Origin: Lutibacter sp. HS1-25
GTDB taxonomy: Bacteria; Bacteroidota; Bacteroidia; Flavobacteriales; Flavobacteriaceae
Reading direction: 5' to 3'
Length of the DNA stretch: 64,000 nt
Assembly (NCBI RefSeq): GCF_004121075.1
Contig: NZ_RHLN01000144.1
Coordinates: 1 to 64,000 of the forward strand
Positions 57,456 through 64,000 of this stretch are shown in pieces. The stretch's first letter is position 1; every line of letters begins with the position of its first letter. Under the pieces are notes generated by a model. It did not search any database. It was given only the letters and a program-made list of their open reading frames with translations, and was not told the DNA's origin. The position numbers were made by a program, and so were the translations under genes.

Positions 57456-58315
57456 CTAAACTGCCCTGGTGTCAAACCTGTTTTTTGTTTAAAAAGTCTG
57501 TTAAAATAATAATCCGATTCAAATCCTAGTTCAAAGGCAATTTCTTTTTGATTTTTATCGGTGTTTAACAATAACTCCTTCGATTTTTCTATTTTAAGCA
57601 ATAAGTAATATTGTAAAGGTGATACACCTGTTTGCTTTTTAAAATCCAATCTAAATTTAGAATAGCTAACGCCCAATTTTGATGCAATTTTTACCAAATC
57701 AATTGATTTGTAAATGTTTTGGTACATCAAACTTTTTGCACGTGACACCATAGAGTTAAGGTCTTTAATTTTATTTCCTCCTTGTTTTATATTGTAAAGT
57801 TCTGCCATTAATTGAAGGCAAATTCCCGAAGCTAACCGTTGAAATCCAAAGGATTCTTCATCAAAAAGTTTAAAAAGCGCATTGAAATGGTTCAATACAG
57901 CAGGTTTGTTACATTTAGAAATAATAGGTTCGTTTGGTGTAAAAAAACCATTCGAAAGGAATTGTTGTGCTATTTCACCAGAAAACCCCACCCAACGCTC
58001 TGTCCAACCTGTTTTTTTTAAAGGTTTGTAACGATGCCATACACCTGGAAATAGTAAAAAAACATCGCCATCTGAAATCTTGATAATTCCGGTTTCATTA
58101 CTATCAAAAACACCTTCTCCTTTGGTAATAAGTACCAGGTGAAATTCATCTAAAGTTCTTCCTTTGTCCCAGGTAAAAACATAGTTATCAGGATGGTCTT
58201 TAGATGGGTAGTCTAAATTTTTCTCAAAAATTGTTCTTCCTAAATTATTTACATAAAAACCCCAATTTTTATCTTGTTCAAAAACCATGAGGTATTTTCG
58301 GTATATGTTTTTCAT
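57428..58315 (-). CDS. AraC-family transcriptional regulator
   Basis: A 295-residue regulator with an N-terminal cupin-like sensing domain (GEGVFDSNETGIIKISDGDVFLLFPG, about residues 70-105). The C-terminal AraC-type double HTH (about residues 190-290) contains IASKLGVSYSKFRLDFKKQTG and AFELGFESDYYFNRLFKQKTG. It is convergent with the xylan operon and divergent from the GH78 gene, so it most likely controls the rhamnosidase side, with a sugar as ligand. A decayed duplicate is at 63602-63845. Confidence 0.92.
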   Translation of the reverse strand: MKNIYRKYLMVFEQDKNWGFYVNNLGRTIFEKNLDYPSKDHPDNYVFTWDKGRTLDEFHLVLITKGEGVFDSNETGIIKISDGDVFLLFPGVWHRYKPLKKTGWTERWVGFSGEIAQQFLSNGFFTPNEPIISKCNKPAVLNHFNALFKLFDEESFGFQRLASGICLQLMAELYNIKQGGNKIKDLNSMVSRAKSLMYQNIYKSIDLVKIASKLGVSYSKFRLDFKKQTGVSPLQYYLLLKIEKSKELLLNTDKNQKEIAFELGFESDYYFNRLFKQKTGLTPGQFRKTQDQLQP

Positions 58316-58470
58316 ATCATTTTGTGCAAGTTAAATGTCAAATTGTTAATTGGGTATATAAATATAATTACCGAATTTTAGCCTCAATTCTGAATGAAAT
58401 AAATAGCTAAAACATTAAATTATAGTATGTTATTTCGGATGTTAGAATTTGGATTTCAATAAAATTTATA
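58316..58470. repeat. Duplicated regulatory region, copy 1
   Basis: This 155-base region upstream of the AraC gene matches 63846-64000 with only a handful of differences over its whole length. It includes the candidate AraC promoter and an AACAT...ATGTT inverted repeat. Confidence 0.85.
58359..58387 (-). promoter_or_regulatory. Candidate promoter of the AraC gene
   Basis: On the minus strand: TTG (58387-58385), 18 bases, TATATTTA (58366-58359), one mismatch from TAnnTTTG. In the duplicate copy the same layout is kept with TAAATTTA, the change falling in the free nn positions. Confidence 0.55.
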
Positions 58471-58796
58471 AATATTTACAAAAATAAGTGTTTTACATAA
58501 ATTAAATCAAAAAATGCTTTTAAATTTAAAAATGAAAAACCTACCAAATACTCTTAAAATTTATAAATAATTCAACCAATTGTTAATAATAGTTTTTATT
58601 TTTAATGAAAAATTGTGAATATAATCAATGAAGGGAAATAATTGGTAAGATATAGCTAATGGAATTTCTGTTGAATTGTTGAAAATCATAGTTTTAAAGA
58701 GGTTTTAGCTAAAAAATGGAGATTGTTTGTATATAGTGCTAAGGATAAACCTGTGATTGTATAATTTGAAGTGTATTTTAAGTGAAAGTTAATATC
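58471..58796. other. AT-rich intergenic region upstream of the GH78 gene
   Basis: About 325 very AT-rich bases between the duplicated AraC upstream region and the GH78 start. I see no gene. It presumably holds the GH78 promoter, but I found no well-spaced TTG/TAnnTTTG pair. Confidence 0.5.
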
Positions 58797-61319
58797 ATGA
58801 AGTATAGAAACTATTTAATCTTAGCTGGTTCTTTAGTCGGTATGTGTTTTCTGTTTATAAATGCCAAATCGATAAGATTGGAAACGAAACAAGCTAAAGG
58901 AACTATTAAGATTTCTAAAGATATCGACTGGAGTCGCGCTAAATGGATTGGATTTACAAAAGACAATCGTTTGGAAAAATGGGCGGTTAGAGATTTAATT
59001 TTTAATAGACCTCCATTTGATATTAATACCTGGGAACCTACGCCAGAAGACTTAAAACCTTCTCAGCGTAAAGTAAATCCTTCACCACTTTTACGTAAAA
59101 AATTCACACTTTCAAAAAAAATAAAAGAAGCAACAGTTGCTGTATGCGGATTGGGTTTGTATGAATTGTATTTAAATGGTAAAAAAGTTGGTGATCACGT
59201 GTTAGATCCAGCACAAACTTCATATGATAAACGTGCATTTTTTGTGGTGCACGATGTAACAGAACATATTACGAATAAAGACAATGCTATTGGTTTAATG
59301 CTTGGAAATGGTTTTTTTGGGCAGAATATGGCATTTTCTGAAGGGTTAAGTTACGGGAAACCTAGGGCTATATTAGTGTTAACGATTATTTATGCAGATG
59401 GTACTTCAGAAAAAATTGTAACAGATGAAAGTTGGAAGGCGAATAGTGGGCCAATTCTTTTTGATAATATATATCTTGGCGAAACGTATGATGCAAGAAA
59501 AGAAATAGAAGGCTGGTGTAGTTCTTCTTTTGATGCTTCATCTTGGGAAAGCGCTGAGTTAATGACAGCTCCAACCGATAATTTGTTAGAGCAAGATATA
59601 GAACCTATGCGTAAAATTCGCAAAGTAACACCTATTGCTGTGCTTCCTGCTGAAAAAGGTTGGATTATTGATATGGGGCAGAATATGACGGGTTGGTTAG
59701 CTATGAACGTTCAAGAAGTAGAAGGTACTGTTGTTAAAATGCGTTTTGCTGAACATCTAATGCCAAACAAACAAAACATAGACCCTGCTTCAACAGGAAT
59801 TCACGTAACTGGAAACACTCAAACTGATATGTATATATGTAAAGGAAAAGGTGTTGAAAACTGGGAACCTCGTTTTACGTATCATGGATTTCGATATGTA
59901 CAAATTGAAGGGCTAAGTAAAAAGCCAGACATCACTCAATTTACAGGTTGGTTGGTGCGCTCAGATGTAGAGAGGATAGGGACTTTTAAATGTTCTAATG
60001 AACTTATTAATACATTTTATAATGTTTCTATGTGGACCATTGAAGATAATCTTCAAGGTCTATTAAGTGATTGTCCACATCGTGAACGCTGTGCTTGGAT
60101 GGGTGACGCTTATGTTGTAGCTGAGGCAGCAAGCTTTAATTTTGACCTTAAACGTCTTTGGCGAAAAACTTCAGCAGATACACAATCTGTTTTAGGTGTA
60201 TCAAAAGCACATTTCAAAGATTCTTTTCCTTATGATTTGCGTGCGCCTTCTAATATTTCAGTAGGAAAACGCTTGTGTTTACAAGCCAGGCCAGATTGGG
60301 GTGCTGCTACGGTAATGATTCCTTGGTTTTCATATGTTTATCATGGAGATAAAGTTATTGTACAAAATGCTTGGAATATGATGGTAGGTTGGATGGCTTA
60401 TTTAGATGAAAAGGTACAAAATCAGGGTATTATTGATGGGGGTTTTGGAGATTGGTGTCCTCCGGGTAGTAATGCTGAAATGGATACACCGCCTGCATTA
60501 ACATCAACAGCATTGTATTATCAATCGTTAATAGCGATGCAAAAAATGGCAAGTGTATTAAATAAAGATGAACTAGCTGCAATGTATGCTAAAAAAGCAT
60601 TCATAGTTAAAAAGGCTTTTAATGATAACTATTTTAATATTGAAACTAATTCTTTTGGATCTCAAACAGGTAATGCATTTGCGTTATATTCTGGTTTAGT
60701 TCCTGAAGGAAAAGAACAAGCCGTGGCTGATAATTTGGCGCAATTGATAATGCAAGATAAGAACGGACATTATACAGCTGGTATTTTTGGTCACCGACCA
60801 CTATACACAGTGCTTAACGATTATGGGCATGAAGAAGTTACAAAACACCTTTGGAGTATTACAAACTATCCGAGTTTAGGTTTTTTAACTGAAGAACATA
60901 ATTTAACAACTTGGCCCGAGAATCCAGCAAATTGGGACAAGGAGAAACGATATTTTAGAAGTTCGTTTAATCATCCAATGCATAGTGGATTTGCGGCATC
61001 CTTTCATGAAAGTTTAGGTGGTATTAGACCAAATGAAGATTATCCAGGATTCAAGCACTTCTATTTACGACCTACATTTTTAAAGGGTGTTGATTGGGTT
61101 GAGGTTTCACATAAATCACCACAAGGAAAAATTATAAGTTCTTGGAGAAAAGAAGGAAAAGAAGTTGTTTGGGTTGTTACTGTGCCTGCCAATTCTCAAG
61201 CCGACATTCAATTACCATTGTATCAAAAAGAACAAATTATATTAAACAATAAAGCTGCTAATGCCAATGTGTTTAGTCTGTCATCAGGTTTCTACACTAT
61301 AAGAATAAAAAAGCTTTAA
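58797..61319 (+). CDS. GH78 alpha-L-rhamnosidase
   Basis: I choose ATG 58797 (840 residues), which gives a signal-peptide-like start (LILAGSLVGMCFLFINAKS); a GTG at 58782 is the alternative. N-terminal beta domains include ELYLNGKKVGDHVLDP and a Bac_rhamnosid-type domain (IDMGQNMTGWL). The six-hairpin catalytic domain contains DCPHRERCAWMGD (D425-D437) and GGFGDW (D552), both typical of GH78. A C-terminal beta domain follows. It releases terminal L-rhamnose from plant or algal glycans. Divergent from the AraC gene. Confidence 0.9.
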   Translation: MKYRNYLILAGSLVGMCFLFINAKSIRLETKQAKGTIKISKDIDWSRAKWIGFTKDNRLEKWAVRDLIFNRPPFDINTWEPTPEDLKPSQRKVNPSPLLRKKFTLSKKIKEATVAVCGLGLYELYLNGKKVGDHVLDPAQTSYDKRAFFVVHDVTEHITNKDNAIGLMLGNGFFGQNMAFSEGLSYGKPRAILVLTIIYADGTSEKIVTDESWKANSGPILFDNIYLGETYDARKEIEGWCSSSFDASSWESAELMTAPTDNLLEQDIEPMRKIRKVTPIAVLPAEKGWIIDMGQNMTGWLAMNVQEVEGTVVKMRFAEHLMPNKQNIDPASTGIHVTGNTQTDMYICKGKGVENWEPRFTYHGFRYVQIEGLSKKPDITQFTGWLVRSDVERIGTFKCSNELINTFYNVSMWTIEDNLQGLLSDCPHRERCAWMGDAYVVAEAASFNFDLKRLWRKTSADTQSVLGVSKAHFKDSFPYDLRAPSNISVGKRLCLQARPDWGAATVMIPWFSYVYHGDKVIVQNAWNMMVGWMAYLDEKVQNQGIIDGGFGDWCPPGSNAEMDTPPALTSTALYYQSLIAMQKMASVLNKDELAAMYAKKAFIVKKAFNDNYFNIETNSFGSQTGNAFALYSGLVPEGKEQAVADNLAQLIMQDKNGHYTAGIFGHRPLYTVLNDYGHEEVTKHLWSITNYPSLGFLTEEHNLTTWPENPANWDKEKRYFRSSFNHPMHSGFAASFHESLGGIRPNEDYPGFKHFYLRPTFLKGVDWVEVSHKSPQGKIISSWRKEGKEVVWVVTVPANSQADIQLPLYQKEQIILNNKAANANVFSLSSGFYTIRIKKL

Positions 61320-61396
61320 TGAAACATTTAAAAATGAACAAATCAATGTTTTTGATGCTTTGGGTAGGACTTAAAACCGAATAAAATATAAAAAAT

Positions 61397-62941
61397 ATGA
61401 ATAGAAAATTACATGTTAGATTTTTTTTAATAATTGTTGCATTATTTTACAGTAAATCTTTTTTTGGGCAGAATTTTGAAATAATTGCGGATAATGTATC
61501 AAAGCGAAGAGCCATAACAGATACCATTCAATCGGGTAATTTTACCTTAGGGGTAAATAGTAATGGTGGTGGTTATATTACCGAAGTAAGTATTCCCGGA
61601 ATAGGAAATACAATGGGTATTCAGGCACAAAGATATGGAAGAGGTGGACAATCTTCAATTCGCGATTTGTCTCGTGGAGGTCAATATAATCCAACCCAAG
61701 CAGGGTTTAGTGATGAAGGTGGTACCGTTTGCGAAGTTGTAAAAACCAATGGTAAAATTGTTGTCCCATCAAGAGGCTGTGCTTTATATAATGGCGATGG
61801 GCAATTTGACTATACACGATGGGAAAATATTGTTTCAGATCATCCCAATATTGTAGATAATAATAATGACCAAGATAATATTGAGGAAGAAAACCTATCT
61901 GTCACCATTAATGGAATAACTTACACTCAGCAAGCTGCCGAAGTTTACAGTGATTTCGATTTTTATTGTGAATACGAAAATATAAAGAATACCGCCAATT
62001 TAAGTATTCCGGCCATTCGCCATTATTTAGAATATCGATTTGTGCGGTCTTCAACCTTGCCCAATTCACCTATGAATCAATTTAATATTCCTGCTTTAAC
62101 CGCTGTTGGCAAGTGGAGTCCTGATAAGCTACCAACAGATATATCTACTCAATTTCCAGAGGGTATTTACCCGGGTAGTACAACCAATTTAAATTATGTT
62201 AGTTATTCCTGGAGTATAAGAACCGATGTTGCTATATGGAATCCTATATACAGATATGCTCAAAAAAATGATAACTCTTGGGAAATCGTGCAACGTCAAG
62301 GGACTTTCAATGGCGATATCTCCAATTACAAATTACGTTTTATTGTGGCAGATTCGAATAATGAAAATAGTGGCCATGCTTTAGGTTTTTACCTACCAGA
62401 TACAACTATAAATACTTTTGATGTTGTCGGTATAAACGAATCGGATGGATCAGAAGCATACAGCGACGATAGAACAACAGAGAATTTTTATTTGGATATT
62501 CCTTATAGAACTCCTTCTATGTCTTGGATTGGTTTTAGAAAAAGATTTAAAGGGCTAATCGATAAGTCTATACTATCAGCTACTAATCCAGGTGTTTACG
62601 AAAAATTTCGTCAGGAAAGCATTCTTTTGTATGGTACTCCAGCTCAAATAAAGACGGCATTTACGCAGCTTGATACCTACTATCAAACGCTATCAAATCC
62701 TGAATTTACATTAAAGGATAGTTCTCAATTCGAAATGTATCCTAATCCTACTAATACAGATATTCATTTAAAGCTAAATTCAAATGAATCAAAAATAGAA
62801 GTTTTCAATTTACTTGGAGTAAAAATTTATGAAGCCTTAGAGTTTTCAAATCAAACCAAAATCCCAATTCATCAATTTAAAGAAACAGGTCTTTACTTTG
62901 TAAGAGTAAATAACACCTTGAAAAAATTAGTAATTTATTAA
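61397..62941 (+). CDS. Secreted protein of unknown function with T9SS sorting domain
   Basis: A 514-residue protein. The signal peptide ends near FFGQ (about residue 25). The main part (about residues 30-420) is beta-rich with many Gly, Asn and Tyr residues (TLGVNSNGGGYITEVSIPG, RYGRGGQSSIRDLSRGG). I do not recognise the family. A type A T9SS sorting domain ends the protein (about residues 440-514, FEMYPNPTNTDIHLKL...GLYFVRVNN). It follows the GH78 gene by 77 bases and may be cotranscribed. By position it could be a lyase, hydrolase or binding protein for a rhamnose-containing glycan. Confidence 0.75.
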   Translation: MNRKLHVRFFLIIVALFYSKSFFGQNFEIIADNVSKRRAITDTIQSGNFTLGVNSNGGGYITEVSIPGIGNTMGIQAQRYGRGGQSSIRDLSRGGQYNPTQAGFSDEGGTVCEVVKTNGKIVVPSRGCALYNGDGQFDYTRWENIVSDHPNIVDNNNDQDNIEEENLSVTINGITYTQQAAEVYSDFDFYCEYENIKNTANLSIPAIRHYLEYRFVRSSTLPNSPMNQFNIPALTAVGKWSPDKLPTDISTQFPEGIYPGSTTNLNYVSYSWSIRTDVAIWNPIYRYAQKNDNSWEIVQRQGTFNGDISNYKLRFIVADSNNENSGHALGFYLPDTTINTFDVVGINESDGSEAYSDDRTTENFYLDIPYRTPSMSWIGFRKRFKGLIDKSILSATNPGVYEKFRQESILLYGTPAQIKTAFTQLDTYYQTLSNPEFTLKDSSQFEMYPNPTNTDIHLKLNSNESKIEVFNLLGVKIYEALEFSNQTKIPIHQFKETGLYFVRVNNTLKKLVIY

Positions 62942-63601
62942 AATAATAGCACTAAGTAGGAAGTGGCGTCTTAAAAAAACAGCTAATAATGCTTTCACGC
63001 TATTTGTTTTATGTTTACGAGTTGCAATTACTTTCGAAATTTTGAAATAGTGAAAACAAGTTTTGTTGAATCCAAAGACAACCTCATTTAGTAAAATTGA
63101 TAATGATTTACCTAAGCTAATTTGCCAAAAGAAGACTAACATTTATAATTTAGAAATTAAAAACAGATAAAAAGTTTAATTCGGGACTTTATCTTATTAA
63201 TGTTGAAGACAAGCAAACTAATAGGGTGTTTAATAAAGATTGGTAGTAAAATAGTGCCACCTTTTGTTTGAGATTGTTTACAGTAGATGATTTTAATGAA
63301 ACATATCATTCTTTTATCCAGAGTTAGAATTCGTCTTTTGACCACTTATTTAATATCTTTTTAAGTAATTCTTTATAAGATCACAAAAAAATATAAATAA
63401 AAAAAACAACTATTAATAAAATTATTTTTAAACCTCTTCTAATTTTTTGGTTTTGCGCTGTTTTCATTTTTTTTAAAAGTACAAACAGTACCCGATAAAG
63501 ATGCAGGACCTATTGCAAGATGGACAGCTCCTATACCCACATCCAACAAATCATAAGTTTGTTCGAAGTATTAAAGGTTTAGAGAAAGTTTTAGTTCGTA
63601 T
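62942..63601. other. Intergenic region with gene debris
   Basis: About 660 bases without an intact gene. It contains the end of a T9SS sorting domain (63154-63246, listed separately). Near 63499-63605 a short open frame (MQDLLQDGQLLYPH...) reads as protein-like but has no recognisable family. The stretch looks like the remains of deleted genes between two AraC-linked units. Confidence 0.5.
63154..63246 (+). pseudogene. Remnant of a T9SS sorting domain
   Basis: The frame reads TDKKFNSGLYLINVEDKQTN and ends DW-stop at 63244-63246. The SGLYLINV pattern is the last part of a T9SS type A sorting domain. A stop at 63151-63153 cuts it off, so only the tail of a lost secreted-protein gene remains. 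Confidence 0.5.
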
Positions 63602-63845
63602 TTAAATCTTAGTGTGATTTCTGAATTGTCCTGGAGTTAAACCTGTTTTTTGTTTAAAAAGCCTGTTAAAATAGTATTCCGATTCAAAGCCTTATCCCAA
63701 CTAAAAACATAATTATTCGGATGGTCTATCGAAGGATATGGCGTATTTTTTTTTCAATAACAGTCCTTTCAAGGCTATTCACATAAAAATCCCTATTTTT
63801 ATCTTGTTCAAAAACCATGAGGTATTTTCGGTAGATGTTTTTCAT
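63602..63845 (-). pseudogene. Decayed AraC-family gene with internal deletion
   Basis: The start (MKNIYRKYLMVFEQDKN) matches the AraC regulator at 57428-58315. A 9-base homopolymer (A on the coding strand) then shifts the frame. After YVFSWDK-like text the sequence jumps directly to the C-terminal GFESEYYFNRLFKQKTG segment, so roughly 600 bases of the middle are deleted. It ends at TAA (63604-63602). It cannot make a working regulator. Confidence 0.85.
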
Positions 63846-64000
63846 ATCATTTTGTGCAAGTTAAATGTCAAATTGTTAATTGGGTATATAAATTTAATTG
63901 CCGAATTTTAGCCTCAATTCTGAATGAAATAAATAGCTAAAACATTAAATTATAGTATGTTATTTCGGATGTTAGAATTTGGATTTTAATAAAATTAAAA
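63846..64000. repeat. Duplicated regulatory region, copy 2
   Basis: Matches 58316-58470 almost base for base and continues to the window edge. It keeps the promoter-like TTG-N18-TAAATTTA (minus strand, 63917-63889). It may now serve a gene beyond the window. Confidence 0.85.

Noticed and set aside
63499-63605. A short gene (MQDLLQDG...)
   Set aside because: Only 34 residues, no family, and its end overlaps a pseudogene; kept as debris within the intergenic entry.

Overview
The window looks like a chromosome segment of a Flavobacteriaceae-type member of the Bacteroidota. It is AT-rich, lacks Shine-Dalgarno-type leaders, and has candidate promoters of the TTG/TAnnTTTG type. It carries SusC/SusD, a hybrid two-component regulator, BACON and type IX secretion (T9SS) sorting domains, and large YD/RHS-like surface proteins. 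All identifications come from reading the sequence and recalling families; no database search was run.

Region 1 (1-21 kb and 21.2-25.5 kb): two polymorphic-toxin-like clusters in inverted orientation. On the minus strand a 1040-aa YD protein (1439-4561) leads into a lipocalin-like secreted protein (968-1417) and a DUF6443/RHS protein cut by the left edge (1-955). On the plus strand a paralogous lipocalin-like gene (15074-15523) precedes a 1501-aa DUF6443/RHS protein (15548-20053) with a candidate C-terminal toxin domain. Two small immunity-like genes follow, then a 1421-aa relative of the 1040-aa protein with added InlB-like and BACON domains. Between the clusters lies a compact type IV pilus/type II secretion-like operon (4923-11064): pseudopilin, prepilin peptidase, GspE-type ATPase, secretin, GspL/PilM-N-like and PilO-like proteins. 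No GspF/PilC platform gene is visible. An orphan response regulator is convergent to it. The 11.8-14 kb stretch is gene-poor and full of palindromic repeats, one of which sits in frame inside a coding sequence.

Region 2 (25.6-37 kb): mobile-element territory. A broken DUF2493 copy fused to a broken membrane-protein fragment precedes a six-gene operon with overlapping or nearly abutting genes (26164-33732). The operon holds an AbiEi/AbiEii toxin-antitoxin pair, a protein with both a MORC/Hsp90-like and a histidine-kinase-like ATPase domain, a receiver-domain protein, an unrecognised protein with a conserved-looking His-rich block, and an N6-adenine DNA methyltransferase. This is the best candidate in the window for an undescribed system, presumably anti-phage. 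Phage- or element-like cargo follows on the minus strand (33807-36061): N6A methyltransferase, two small membrane proteins, DUF5675, and an unrecognised conserved protein. The region ends in tandem att-like structures (36.5-36.9 kb).

Region 3 (37-64 kb): a polysaccharide utilisation locus, most likely for xylan. It has a secreted multi-domain esterase-like protein, a divergent hybrid two-component regulator, SusC, SusD, a surface glycan-binding lipoprotein with a CBM4/9-like domain, a GH10 xylanase and a GH3 beta-xylosidase/glucosidase. An AraC-type regulator separates this from a GH78 alpha-L-rhamnosidase and a T9SS-secreted protein of unknown function. The right edge holds a decayed duplicate of the AraC gene whose upstream region is nearly unchanged.
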